From Thermoplasmata archaeon (GTDB lineage Archaea > Thermoplasmatota > Thermoplasmata > Lutacidiplasmatales > UBA184), in assembly GCA_021827405.1 (NCBI GenBank), contig JAKAVY010000011.1:1-49535 (forward strand): a DNA stretch of 49,535 nucleotides. Direction: 5' to 3'. The notes below the pieces were generated by a model that was given only the letters and a program-made list of their open reading frames with translations, was not told the origin of the DNA and searched no databases. Below are positions 9,086-16,506 of this stretch, piece by piece. Positions within the stretch are counted from its first letter, which is position 1. Every line of letters begins with the position of its first letter. The translations under genes were made by a program, and so were the position numbers.

Positions 9086-9613
9086 TTAGCCGGGGCTACG
9101 GGGGGTCTCGGAAGGGGAGCCCGGGGACGGGCGGCCCGTGGCCACGGGCTGGCGAGGCTTGAGGATGAGACCCAACACGAGCAGGATGAGGGCGACAACG
9201 CTGAGGACCAGACCCAGACCGAAGAGGGAGGCCAACGCGCCCACGGTGATGACGACCGTGACCGTTCCATCCGCCTGAAGGAGGTAGTGATAGCCCTTTT
9301 GCAAGGTGAAGGTGAGGCTGCCGGACGCCCCTAACCCCGAAGCCACCGGCGATGTATGGTTCGCCCCCGCACAGGAGGCGCTCTGGCCGCAGGAGAAGAC
9401 CTGAAGAGAGAGGGAGGAGGAGTTCCCTCCCGTCCAGACGACCGTAGCGGTAAAGGTCCCGAAGACCGTCTCGACCCCGTTCGCCTGAGTGACCATGGGG
9501 GCTCCGGGGGTGAGGGTCGAGGTGGTGACCGAGGAGAAGAAGACGACGATGGTGATCAGCGCGACCAGGAAGAGCACCCCGGCCATGATCAGGAAGCCTC
9601 GCCGCATGCCCAC
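9086..9613 (-). CDS. Small membrane protein with an extracytoplasmic beta-rich domain (unknown function)
   Basis: 175 residues from GTG 9613 (an ATG at 9607 is also possible). The first helix (about residues 6-30, FLIMAGVLFLVALITIVVFF) is followed by a Ser/Thr/Gly-rich domain with two cysteines in VFSCGQSASCAG, likely a disulfide loop, and N-glycosylation sequons (NSS, NHT). A second helix (TVVITVGALASLFGLG onward) leads to a Pro/Arg-rich cytoplasmic tail. The topology is in-out-in. I recognise no family. The composition resembles the other surface proteins in the window. It may be a small cell-envelope or sensor protein. Confidence 0.7.
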   Translation of the reverse strand: MGMRRGFLIMAGVLFLVALITIVVFFSSVTTSTLTPGAPMVTQANGVETVFGTFTATVVWTGGNSSSLSLQVFSCGQSASCAGANHTSPVASGLGASGSLTFTLQKGYHYLLQADGTVTVVITVGALASLFGLGLVLSVVALILLVLGLILKPRQPVATGRPSPGSPSETPRSPG

Positions 9614-10278
9614 CTGCCTGTCGAGTTCAGGTGGAGGGGGTTACTTAAGCACCCCGGCCCGAGCTAGGGAGCGCGAAGGCTCCACAGGGCTGGCTGGGTC
9701 CATGGGCCAACGAACCCGCTACCGTTAGTTCTCCTCCGGGAGACCGCGTTGTCACGCCCGAACGGCCGGGCCCGATGCCCGGGCTGTTAAGGAGCCCACC
9801 ACCCACGGGAGCATGGGCCCCCGGAGGCGGGGAGCTTTCCCGATCGCCGACCCAGGCCCCTTCCAGGGATCCGGTCAGGCCCTTAGGATGAATCGTACCC
9901 AGCCCCCCCGTCCGGGGGAGTGCCATCCGCGCGGAAATCCCTCCCCGCGTTGCCGCGAGCGGTCCGGAACTAGCGGGTCCTCGGCTGAGCGTGGGGCGCT
10001 AAGGCGGCCCCCCATCCCACCGCTTCCTCCCGGATCGACCCTGGCGCGGCGGGGGGACGGTCCCACCGGGCCCTCTGGAAATGCGGCTATAGATGCCTTG
10101 GTCCCCCGCGGTGCGGGTAGGCCGTTTCCTTGGACGGCCCCGGACGGCAGCCTACTCCCCTTCGACAGGACCCAAAGCCTTTATCCTCCTGACGAGGTCC
10201 ATAGATCGAATGGCTCTCGACATGGCCCTCGCGCTCCTGTAAGGGGCCCCTACATCGCCCCGGGTCTGCGCAAGTTTC
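9614..10278. other. Long intergenic region between divergent genes
   Basis: About 665 bases without a supported gene. It holds the leftward box A at 9641-9650 and a rightward AT-rich AGCCTTTATCC near 10175-10185. About 30 bases after that element lies a ten-codon frame (ATG 10210 to TAA 10242, MALDMALALL), then 36 bases to the nitroreductase start. The short frame has leaderless spacing but nothing else supports it. The inverted pair CGGCCGGGCCCG/CGGGC near 9760-9785 is compatible with GC-rich chance pairing. I see no tRNA, CRISPR or repeat array. Confidence 0.5.
9641..9650 (-). promoter_or_regulatory. Box A promoter of the small membrane protein gene
   Basis: The minus strand reads GCTTAAGTAA, an AT-rich island in GC-rich DNA about 32 bases before GTG 9613. 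The predicted transcription start is within a few bases of the start codon. Confidence 0.5.
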
Positions 10279-10812
10279 ATGGAACTGCACGAGGCCATCC
10301 GGTCCGTCCGACCGTGCCGGTCATTCCTGCCCCGGCCGGTGCCCGCGGACGCCCTTCGGAAAGTGATCGACTCGGCCCGGCTGGCGGCCACGGGGAGCGA
10401 CCAGCAGCCGTGGCGTTTCATCGTGGTACAGGACGAGGAACGGAAGCGGAAGGTCGCCCAGGCGGTGAACCGGGGCACCTTCCTCAACCTGGCCCCGGTA
10501 CTCGTCGTGGCCCTCGGGGTGGAGGATGCGGCCCCCGCCCTGGTGGGGGGATACATGATGAGCTACCCGCTGGAGGTCGCCGCCTCCATCCAGAACCTGG
10601 CCCTCGCGGCGGCCGCGGAAGGGTTGGGAGCCTGCTGGTGCACGGACTTCCGGGAGCAGAAGCTCCGGGAGCTCTTCCACCTGCCCGAGGGGATCCGGGT
10701 GGTGGGGGTCATCCCGCTGGGGTACCCCGACCCTTCCACCCCCTCGAACGGGTCTTCGTCCGGGCGCATGGGGTTCTCCGAGATCGTCTCCTTCGAGTCC
10801 TCCCCCTGGTAG
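10279..10812 (+). CDS. Nitroreductase-family FMN oxidoreductase
   Basis: 177 residues from ATG 10279. N-terminal MELHEAIRSVRPCRSFLPRPV carries the Arg pattern that holds the FMN phosphate, followed by ARLAATGSDQQPWRFIVV, the family's SxxNxQPWRF equivalent with Asp-Gln in place of Asn. The C-terminal part has SIQNLALAAAAEGLGACWCTDF and GIRVVGVIPLGYP, also typical. The length is at the short end of the family. The enzyme should be a flavin-dependent NAD(P)H oxidoreductase; the natural substrate is unknown. Its stop is 16 bases before the RdgB gene, so the two probably share a transcript. Confidence 0.9.
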   Translation: MELHEAIRSVRPCRSFLPRPVPADALRKVIDSARLAATGSDQQPWRFIVVQDEERKRKVAQAVNRGTFLNLAPVLVVALGVEDAAPALVGGYMMSYPLEVAASIQNLALAAAAEGLGACWCTDFREQKLRELFHLPEGIRVVGVIPLGYPDPSTPSNGSSSGRMGFSEIVSFESSPW

Positions 10813-10828
10813 GGAGGGCCCCAAGCGT

Positions 10829-11446
10829 GTGGTCGGGGATCTGGTCTTTTACACCTCCAACCGAGGGAAGTACCAGGAGGCCCGCCGCCTCCTGAAGGAC
10901 CGGGGTTTCTCTGTCCGCTGGGAGCGGCGCTCCTTCGTGGAGCCTCAAGCCTCCACCTTGGAGACGGTGGTCCGGGCCAAGCTGGATCAGGTGGTCGCAT
11001 CCCCGGGTGGGTTCGCCCTGGTGGAGGATTCGGGCCTCTTCATCCCGGCCCTGAGGGGTTTCCCCGGGGTCTACTCCTCCTACGTTCTGAAGACCCTCGG
11101 GCTCGAGGGGGTCCTCCGCGCGGTGCGAGGATCGGCCCGCGGCGCCTCCTTCATCGCCGTGTTCGGGGTGAAAGGGCATGGCGAGGTGCGACTGTGCCGC
11201 GGGGAGGTCCGGGGAAGGCTTGCCCTGGCGCCTCGGGGGATGGGAGGGTTTGGGTTCGACCCGATCTTCATGCCGGCTGGGGACTCGCGGACCTTCGCGC
11301 AAATGGGGCTGGAGCAAAAGTCCCATCTCTCGCACCGGGCCCGGGCCCTCCGAGAGGTGGTTCGGGCACTGGAAGCGCTCGCGCGAGGCCACCGGAAGGA
11401 AAAGAGGGGGGGCCCGCTCCCCGAAAAGGGAGCGGGAAAGGGTTGA
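10829..11446 (+). CDS. XTP/dITP diphosphatase (RdgB/HAM1 family)
   Basis: 205 residues from GTG 10829; a GTG two bases earlier is out of frame. Family motifs are in order: TSNRGKYQEARRLL at the nucleotide-binding N-terminus, LVEDSGLFIPALRGFPGVYS with the metal-binding Asp, GGFGFDPIF, and QKSHLSHRARALR at the C-terminus. The enzyme hydrolyses ITP, dITP and XTP to monophosphates and so keeps deaminated purines out of DNA and RNA. It lies 16 bases after the nitroreductase and ends convergently with the thermosome gene, 13 bases apart. The last 20 codons are Lys/Gly-rich and overlap a perfect hairpin. Confidence 0.92.
   Translation: MVGDLVFYTSNRGKYQEARRLLKDRGFSVRWERRSFVEPQASTLETVVRAKLDQVVASPGGFALVEDSGLFIPALRGFPGVYSSYVLKTLGLEGVLRAVRGSARGASFIAVFGVKGHGEVRLCRGEVRGRLALAPRGMGGFGFDPIFMPAGDSRTFAQMGLEQKSHLSHRARALREVVRALEALARGHRKEKRGGPLPEKGAGKG
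11413..11436. terminator. Perfect 9-bp hairpin at the rdgB/thermosome convergence
   Basis: CCCGCTCCC (11413-11421) and GGGAGCGGG (11428-11436) pair perfectly around the loop CGAAAA. The hairpin lies in the last codons of the RdgB gene and just past the thermosome stop. It could serve both strands as a stabilising or terminating structure, although archaeal termination relies mainly on U-tracts and none follows here. Confidence 0.4.
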
Positions 11447-11459
11447 GCTAGGCGAGCGC

Positions 11460-13124
11460 TCAGTCCTCGCCGAAGCCGCCGTCTCCCATGCCGCCCATGC
11501 CCCCCATGCCCCCGGGGCCGCCGCCCGGGCCGCCGGAGGGGGGAGGGCTCGACTTCGACGCGATGACATCGTCGATGCGAAGGACCATGACGGCGGCCTC
11601 GGTGGCCGACTCGATGGCCTGACGCCCGACCCGGATCGGCTCGACCACGTTGTCCGCGTACATATCTTCGATCTTACCGCTGGTGACGTTGACCCCGGCG
11701 GTCTTCTTGCCCGCCTTGTGGCTCTTGCGGAGCTCGATGAGGATGTCGATGGGGTCCAGCCCGGCGTTCTCCGCGAGGGTTCGGGGGATCGCCTCAAGGG
11801 CTTCGGCGAAGCTCTCGAAGGCCAGTTGCTCCCGGCCCCCTACCTTGGCGGCCTCATCGCGCAGGCGCAGCGCGATCTCCTCCGCACTGGCCCCGCCCCC
11901 GGGAACGATGCGTCCGTCCTCCACCGCGACCGCCACCACGTTCAATGCGTCTTCCACGGAACGCTCGATCTCGTCGATGACGTGCTCGGTCCCGCCCCGG
12001 ATGAGGAGGCTGACGGCCTTGGCCTTCGGGCAGCCGGTGACGAAGGTCATCTGGTCGTCCCCGATCTTACGCTCCTCGACCTTTCCCGCCGTCCCCAGGT
12101 CCTCCTTCGAGAGCTCGCTGACCTTGGAGATGATGTTCCCGCCGGTGGCCTTGGCGAGCTTCTCCATGTCGGACTTCTTGACCCGCCGGACTGCGTAGAT
12201 CCCCTCCTTCGCCAGGAAGTGCTGGGCGAGGTCATCGATCCCCTTCTGGCAGAAGACGGCCGTTGCCCCGCTCTTCTTGACGGTGTCCACCATCTTCCGG
12301 AGCATGTTCTCCTCCTCCTGGAGGAAGGCATTGAGCTGGGTGGGGTCGTTGATCTCAATCTTGGCATCGATCTCCGTCTTCTTGATCTCCAGCGCGGCGT
12401 CCAGGAGCGCGATGCGCGCGTCGTTGACCACGGGGGGCATGCCGGAGTGGACCTTCTCCTTGTCCACGATGATCCCCTCGAGGAGCTGAGTGTCCTCCAT
12501 CGATCCTCCCTGCTTCTTGATGATCTGGATGTTGTCGAGCTCCACGTAGTGCCCGGTGTCCCGGGGCTCGGCCACGCTGGTGACGGCCCGGACGCAGAGG
12601 TCCGCCAGATGGTCCCGGTCGAAGGACACGGACTTGGAGGCCATGGCGGTCTTGGCGATCTTGGCCAGGGTGGCGCGGTCCGTCATCGCCACGGGGTCCG
12701 AGAGCGCCTTGAGGGTCTCGAGCGCCTTCTGGCTGGCCAGGCGGTAGCCCTGGGAGATGACCGTGGGGTGAATGTTCTGCTCCGTGAGGGTTTCGGCCCG
12801 CTTGAGCAGCTCGCTGGCCAGGATGACGGCCGTGGTGGTACCATCCCCGCACTCCTGGTCCTGGGTCTTCGCGACCTCGACCAGCATCTTGGCGGCCGGG
12901 TGTTCCACATCCATCTCCTTGAGGATGGTGACGCCGTCATTGGTCACGACCACATCCCCCATGGAGTCCACCAGCATCTTGTCGAGACCCCGGGGTCCGA
13001 GGGTGCTACGGACCGCATCGCCGATGGCCTTCGCCGCCGCGATGTTGTTCGACAACGCGCCCCGGCCCTTCTCTCGCTTCGTCCCTTCCTTCAGCACCAG
13101 AATGGGCGTCTGACCCGTCAACAT
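11460..13124 (-). CDS. Thermosome subunit (group II chaperonin)
   Basis: 554 residues from ATG 13124, the usual length. Equatorial-domain ATP motifs are intact: [46 protein letters not shown] and, near the C-terminus, [17 protein letters not shown]. The flexible C-terminus is a Gly-Gly-Met repeat ([13 protein letters not shown]) as in other archaeal thermosomes. It forms a double-ring complex that folds proteins using ATP. The gene stands alone with a strong box A (TTTTATATAC on its strand) 55 bases upstream and a palindrome between box A and the ATG, which fits heat-shock control. DnaJ is encoded 22 kb away; DnaK and GrpE chaperone genes are not in the window. Confidence 0.97.
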   Translation of the reverse strand: MLTGQTPILVLKEGTKREKGRGALSNNIAAAKAIGDAVRSTLGPRGLDKMLVDSMGDVVVTNDGVTILKEMDVEHPAAKMLVEVAKTQDQECGDGTTTAVILASELLKRAETLTEQNIHPTVISQGYRLASQKALETLKALSDPVAMTDRATLAKIAKTAMASKSVSFDRDHLADLCVRAVTSVAEPRDTGHYVELDNIQIIKKQGGSMEDTQLLEGIIVDKEKVHSGMPPVVNDARIALLDAALEIKKTEIDAKIEINDPTQLNAFLQEEENMLRKMVDTVKKSGATAVFCQKGIDDLAQHFLAKEGIYAVRRVKKSDMEKLAKATGGNIISKVSELSKEDLGTAGKVEERKIGDDQMTFVTGCPKAKAVSLLIRGGTEHVIDEIERSVEDALNVVAVAVEDGRIVPGGGASAEEIALRLRDEAAKVGGREQLAFESFAEALEAIPRTLAENAGLDPIDILIELRKSHKAGKKTAGVNVTSGKIEDMYADNVVEPIRVGRQAIESATEAAVMVLRIDDVIASKSSPPPSGGPGGGPGGMGGMGGMGDGGFGED

Positions 13125-13141
13125 GGTTTCTCTCCTACTCG

Positions 13142-13189
13142 TGCACCCTGCGGTGCAGACCAGGGTAGGTTTGCACTCGTATATAAAAC
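13142..13189 (-). promoter_or_regulatory. Thermosome promoter with palindrome at the predicted transcription start
   Basis: The minus strand has box A GTTTTATATA (13189-13180). Transcription should start about 25 bases on, near 13158. Directly there lies TGCACC-CTGC-GGTGCA (13142-13157), a 6-bp perfect inverted repeat with a 4-base spacer. A palindrome overlapping +1 is where archaeal heat-shock repressors such as Phr bind. The same sequence could instead form a 5' UTR hairpin in the roughly 30-base leader. Confidence 0.65.
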
Positions 13190-13623
13190 AACACTATGTC
13201 GAAGGGAGCCGTTGGTGAGCCCTCCTCCGAGAGGGGCGCCGGGGGTTTGCCTTAACCGGCCTTGGGAGGGCCGGACCCCCCACAAGGCACCGAACCCCTT
13301 CGCCTCCCTGGAAGAGACCATCGCCTCGTGGGACTTCCGACGAGGACGCGGTGGACCGTTCCCGGACACGTTCGGGCCGGCCGCACCGGGGGCACGCGGT
13401 CGCCTCCGGGAAGGGGCCCCAACAAGCCGCAGGCCCGCTCAACTGGGCCCCCCGACCGGGAGGCTTCCCCCGCGCCACCGGACCGGGGTGCGACCCTCTC
13501 CGGCGGGATGCGCACCGCCAACGGGCCTGAGCCCCCGAGGGTCGCCAAGACCTGACCTTCGGTCCGCTCGAGAACGTTTATGTTCGGCCCAAAAGTGCTG
13601 CCCGATGGGAAAATTCCCCACCG
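13190..13623. other. Intergenic region between divergent thermosome and GrpB-family genes
   Basis: About 430 bases with no supported gene. The only clear element is the AT-rich ACGTTTATGTT near 13574-13584, a likely box A for the rightward gene. A 22-codon frame opening at ATG 13604 has leaderless spacing from this box but overlaps the next gene in another frame and has no recognisable content. Confidence 0.5.
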
Positions 13624-14223
13624 ATGGATCCGGACCGGAGTCGGTCACCAATGAGCGACCAGCAGATCTCTGAGGTCACGGTGGGAATTCCGACCCGTCT
13701 CGACGGGCCGGTGTTGCTCGTGGAATACGACGAGAGGTGGCCGCAGCTCTTTGCCCGGGAGGCCGGACGCATCAAAGGAGCCCTGGGTGCCCGCGCCCTC
13801 CGGGTAGAGCATGTCGGCTCCACGTCGGTACTGGGGCTCCTGGCCAAACCGATCCTCGACGCGGTGCTCGAGGTCGCGGACTCCTCCGAGGAGAGAAGCT
13901 ATCTTCCTCCCCTCGAGCGGGAGGGGTACGCACTACGGATCCGGGAGCCGGCCTGGCACGAGCACCGGCTGCTTACGAGGCGGGACCCGGAAGTGAACCT
14001 GCACGTCTTTTCCTCGGGATCCAGCGAGGTTGCGCGGATGCTCCTCTTTCGGGACCACCTGCGCTCCCACCCCGCCGATCGGGAGGGATACGCGCAGGCG
14101 AAGCGCGACCTCGCTCGCCGCGTCTGGATGTTCCGGCAGAACTACGCCGACGCGAAGACCGAGATCATCTCGGAGATCCTCTCGAGGGCCGCCGCCGGTT
14201 CCGCCGGTTCCTCTTCGAGGTAG
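13624..14223 (+). CDS. GrpB-family (UPF0157) nucleotidyltransferase-like protein
   Basis: 199 residues from ATG 13624; ATG 13651 would also fit and gives 190. The family core is plain: VEYDERWPQLFAREAGRIK, then RVEHVGSTSVLGLLAKPILDAVLEV, the nucleotidyltransferase-fold GSTS motif with downstream Asp, then NLHVFSSGSSEVARMLLFRDHLR and the C-terminal QNYADAKTEIISEIL. GrpB proteins often occur alone or fused to dephospho-CoA kinase; their substrate is not established. The final 59 bases overlap the 3' end of the convergent methyltransferase gene, so the Ala/Gly/Ser tail may be under little constraint. Confidence 0.88.
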   Translation: MDPDRSRSPMSDQQISEVTVGIPTRLDGPVLLVEYDERWPQLFAREAGRIKGALGARALRVEHVGSTSVLGLLAKPILDAVLEVADSSEERSYLPPLEREGYALRIREPAWHEHRLLTRRDPEVNLHVFSSGSSEVARMLLFRDHLRSHPADREGYAQAKRDLARRVWMFRQNYADAKTEIISEILSRAAAGSAGSSSR

Positions 14224-15052
14224 GAAGGACCCCCTGGGGACCCCCGGCGGTCCCGGTGCGGTCCCTTTCCAGCACCCACTGGAAGGACGATTCGTCGGGT
14301 CGGGGCGGGCCCTCCTCCGGCCGGAGGCCCCCGTGGAGGGATCTCGGTCGAAGGCCGGCCCGGCGGGCCAGTCGGCGGATCTCTTCGAAAGAGTACTCCC
14401 GAAAATCATGGAACTGGCGCGCCCGCACCCGGCCCTCCCCATCGGCAAGGGTGGACATCACCTGCATCCGCCGGCCCGGGGCGTCCCAGCGCACCTCGTC
14501 GTGAAGGACTCCCCCCGGGGTGAGCTCCACTTGCTCCCCCACGTAGTGCCGACGGTACCAAGGGGGGTGGTGGAGGTCCAGCACCGCGACCCCCTGCGGC
14601 TTGAGCCAGGACCGGATCCGGCGAAGAAGGCGAAGGTTCTCCTCCTCCCGAAAGTAGCCGAAGCTCATGCCCCAGAGCAGGACCAAGTCGAACTGGGCGC
14701 AGGGCTCCCACCTTCTCAGGTCCGCCCGAACGAAGTCCACCGGGGCCGCCTCGGCCCGGGCCAGCTGCCGTCCCAGGTGAAGCACGGGGGAAATGTCCAC
14801 GGCCACCACCCGGTGCCCTCTCTGGGCCAAGGGGATGGCGACGCGCCCCCAGCCGCAGGCCAGGTCGAGCACCCGGGCGGGCGGGGGGAGGGCCACCACC
14901 CGCTCCAGGAACGCCCGGGCCCGCTCCCCTTCGAGCTTGGAACGATGGGCCTCCGACAGGAGGAAGAAGCTGCCCTCGGTCCGCCACCACTCGCTCCCGG
15001 GGACCCGACGGAAGGCCCGGGCGGCCCCGCGGGGCCGTCCGGTCCCGGTCAT
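14165..15052 (-). CDS. Class I SAM-dependent methyltransferase
   Basis: 295 residues from ATG 15052. Motif I is VLDLACGWGRVAIPLAQRG, followed by the acidic VVAVDIS at the ribose-binding strand and LRRWEPCAQFDLVLLWGMSFGYF at motif IV. The sequence then runs RRIRSWLKPQGVAVLDLHHP. This is the ubiE/COQ5-like small-molecule methyltransferase pattern; the substrate is unknown. The start overlaps the UppS stop by four bases (ATGA), so it is translated with UppS. An isoprenoid-related substrate is possible but unproven. The 3' end overlaps the GrpB-family gene by 59 bases, an unusually long convergent overlap, and encodes an Arg-rich tail. Confidence 0.87.
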   Translation of the reverse strand: MTGTGRPRGAARAFRRVPGSEWWRTEGSFFLLSEAHRSKLEGERARAFLERVVALPPPARVLDLACGWGRVAIPLAQRGHRVVAVDISPVLHLGRQLARAEAAPVDFVRADLRRWEPCAQFDLVLLWGMSFGYFREEENLRLLRRIRSWLKPQGVAVLDLHHPPWYRRHYVGEQVELTPGGVLHDEVRWDAPGRRMQVMSTLADGEGRVRARQFHDFREYSFEEIRRLARRAGLRPRSLHGGLRPEEGPPRPDESSFQWVLERDRTGTAGGPQGVLPTSKRNRRNRRRPSRGSPR

Positions 15053-15858
15053 TCGCCGTACCGGCGCTGCCGACGCTGGTAGTCGCGGATGGCCCGAAGG
15101 AAGTCCAGCTTCCGCAGGCCCGGCCAGAGTACGTCACAGAAGTACAGCTCGGCGTAGGCCGACTGCCAGAGCAGGAAGTTCGAGATCCGCTCTTCCCCAC
15201 TGGTACGGAAGATGAGGTCGGGATCCGGCAGGTCCTGGGTGTACAGGTGGTTGGAGACCATCGCCTCATCGATCGCCTCCGGTCGGATCCGGCCCTCCTG
15301 GACCTCCCGGGCAATGGCGCGGATGGCCTGGAGGATGTCCTCCCGACCCCCGTAGGCGATGGCGACGTTGTAGAAGTACTCGTCATAGTCCCGGGTGCGC
15401 TCCTCCGCGTAGTGGATCGCCTCCTGGACCCGCGGAGGGAGGCGCTCCCGGCTTCCGAGGGCCCGTACTCGGATGCGGTGGTGATGGACCCGGGGGTCCT
15501 CGGCGATCTTCCGGAAGCTCTCCGCGAAGAGGTCCATGAGCTCGTGGACCTCTTCGGTGTCCCGATTCAGGTTCTCCGTGGAGAGAGCGTAGACGGTGAG
15601 GGTACGCAACCCGACCTCCAGGCACCAGTTCAGCAGTTCCTCGAGCTTCTCCTTGCCTCGTAGATGACCCTCCACCCGGAGGAGGCCGTGCCCCTGGGCA
15701 AATCGCCGGTTCCCATCCATGATGATGGCCAGGTGGCGAGGGATGGGGCCCCGTTGTACCTGGACGAGGAGCCGCTGTTCCATGGCGTCCCCCGCGGCCT
15801 GGGCCAGGGTCTCCCCGAGGCCCCGTCGGGGACGGGAAAGGGACGGCTCGTTGCTCAT
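15049..15858 (-). CDS. uppS: Isoprenyl diphosphate synthase, cis-prenyltransferase (UppS family)
   Basis: 269 residues from ATG 15858. The catalytic motif LAIIMDGNRRFAQ holds Asp48, and further family blocks follow: GLRTLTVYALSTENLNR, VAIAYGGREDILQAIR, and DPDLIFRTSGEERISNFLLWQSAYAELYF near the C-terminus. The enzyme adds isopentenyl diphosphate units in cis to an allylic starter, in archaea usually geranylgeranyl diphosphate, to make the lipid carrier for surface glycans. That carrier would serve N-glycosylation of the sequon-rich surface proteins in this window. Its stop overlaps the methyltransferase start by four bases. Confidence 0.95.
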   Translation of the reverse strand: MSNEPSLSRPRRGLGETLAQAAGDAMEQRLLVQVQRGPIPRHLAIIMDGNRRFAQGHGLLRVEGHLRGKEKLEELLNWCLEVGLRTLTVYALSTENLNRDTEEVHELMDLFAESFRKIAEDPRVHHHRIRVRALGSRERLPPRVQEAIHYAEERTRDYDEYFYNVAIAYGGREDILQAIRAIAREVQEGRIRPEAIDEAMVSNHLYTQDLPDPDLIFRTSGEERISNFLLWQSAYAELYFCDVLWPGLRKLDFLRAIRDYQRRQRRYGE

Positions 15859-15935
15859 GGAAGTGGGCGGCCCAGCCAGGCACCTCCGATAAGCGTTCGC
15901 CGCCCTTGGCCACGGGCCCCCGCCCGCACGAATCC

Positions 15936-15944
15936 GTTAATTAG
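15936..15944 (+). promoter_or_regulatory. Box A of the tRNA-Ile gene
   Basis: GTTAATTAG is the only AT-rich stretch in this GC-rich region, centred about 32 bases before the tRNA 5' end, as expected for an archaeal tRNA promoter. Confidence 0.6.
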
Positions 15945-15971
15945 CCCTGCCGGTGAGGCCCCGCCGAGTGG

Positions 15972-16046
15972 GGGCCCGTAGCTTAGACCGGCTGGAGCGC
16001 CCGGCTGATAACCGGGAGGTCGAGAGTTCAAATCTCTCCGGGCCCA
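15972..16046 (+). tRNA. tRNA-Ile (anticodon GAU)
   Basis: A complete cloverleaf can be drawn. The acceptor stem is GGGCCCG (15972-15978) with CGGGCCC (16039-16045) and discriminator A at 16046. The D arm is GCT/AGC, and the anticodon stem CCCGG/CCGGG holds loop CTGATAA, with anticodon GAT at 16007-16009. The T arm is GAGAG-TTCAAAT-CTCTC. No intron is seen and CCA is not encoded. Its 3' end and the seven bases after it form the left copy of a 17-bp direct repeat bounding the integrated element, so the gene served as the integration target and was kept intact. Confidence 0.97.
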
Positions 16047-16053
16047 TCCCCTC
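16037..16053 (+). repeat. Left attachment-site repeat (attL) in the tRNA-Ile 3' end
   Basis: TCCGGGCCCATCCCCTC. Ten bases belong to the tRNA acceptor end and seven lie beyond it. The match with 23543-23559 is exact and stops on both sides (C versus G before, A versus C after), so it is not part of a second tRNA gene. Confidence 0.65.
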
Positions 16054-16080
16054 AGGAAAAGTGCCCTCTTCCGGGCAGTC

Positions 16081-16206
16081 TTGGAGCGGGAGACCGACGA
16101 CTACGCCTTGCGCCTGATCCTGGACTACCACTTCTCGCCCGAACCCCGCTCTTGGACGGTTCAGTGGCCCGAAACGGTCGCCGAGATCCTGACAGGGGAG
16201 CTCTGA
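16081..16206 (+). CDS. Possible short protein or gene fragment next to attL
   Basis: A frame from TTG 16081 to TGA 16206 encodes about 41 residues with protein-like composition (DDYALRLILDYHFSPEP, WTVQWPETVAEILTG). The frame is open back through the attachment repeat but has no ATG or GTG, so this could be the 3' part of a gene cut at the integration junction. Joining it across the repeat to the right end of the element meets a stop at 23512 without a start codon, so an SSV-type split integrase is not supported. I recognise no family. Confidence 0.3.
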   Translation: MERETDDYALRLILDYHFSPEPRSWTVQWPETVAEILTGEL

Positions 16207-16280
16207 CCCATGAACAGATCTGGGACCTGCACACCCAACCCTGCTACACCTTCCAAACCCTTCCCTTCCCTTCCCGGGTT

Positions 16281-16316
16281 AGCCTCTCTCTCTCTCTCCC
16301 TCTCCCTCTCCCTCCC
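16281..16316 (+). repeat. Pyrimidine-only low-complexity tract upstream of the left operator array
   Basis: A run built from CT and CCCTCT units continues almost unbroken for about 35 bases, beginning after an AG. It lies about 60 bases before the first palindrome. The right operon has a comparable tract in the same relative place, also pyrimidine-rich on the coding strand. Confidence 0.6.
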
Positions 16317-16376
16317 GGTCCAGCACTGGCAGGATCTGGGCCTCCAGCCTCTGACGGTGGCCCTCTCGAGCAGCCA

Positions 16377-16472
16377 ACAACCCGGGTTGTGGGGGGTAAA
16401 ACCAACAACCCGGGTAACAACCCGGGTTGTGTTCTTCGAGGAGGGCCAAACACGGGCAACAACCCGGGTTGT
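16377..16472 (+). promoter_or_regulatory. Array of ACAACCCGGGTTGT palindromes (putative operators of the left regulator)
   Basis: Three perfect 14-bp palindromes ACAACCCGGGTTGT lie at 16377-16390, 16417-16430 and 16459-16472. An imperfect copy at 16405-16416 keeps the left half and is 12 bases from the next one. They lie 35-130 bases before the regulator start at 16507. Arrays of short palindromes with near-helical spacing upstream of a ribbon-helix-helix gene are the usual layout for autoregulation. The 10-bp core AACCCGGGTT recurs in the right array. Confidence 0.8.
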
Positions 16473-16506
16473 GCTTTCCAAAGGGAAGCGTGTAACTCAC
16501 CGTAGC

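Noticed and set aside
10210-10242. Ten-residue leaderless ORF before the nitroreductase
   Set aside because: The spacing from an AT-rich element fits, but a ten-codon frame is expected by chance and has no attenuator-like codon content or hairpin.
13604-13672. 22-codon frame overlapping the GrpB-family start
   Set aside because: Leaderless spacing is its only support; the overlapping frame has the conserved protein.
11178-13673. Very long open frame antisense to the thermosome gene
   Set aside because: It is the GC-rich shadow of the thermosome codons; no motif, and the opposite strand has a clear full-length chaperonin.
16210-16506. N-terminal extension of the left regulator
   Set aside because: The frame is open, but it translates the CT tract and the palindromes into low-complexity Ser/Leu and Thr-Thr-Arg-Val runs; the first Met consistent with the paralogue is at 16507.
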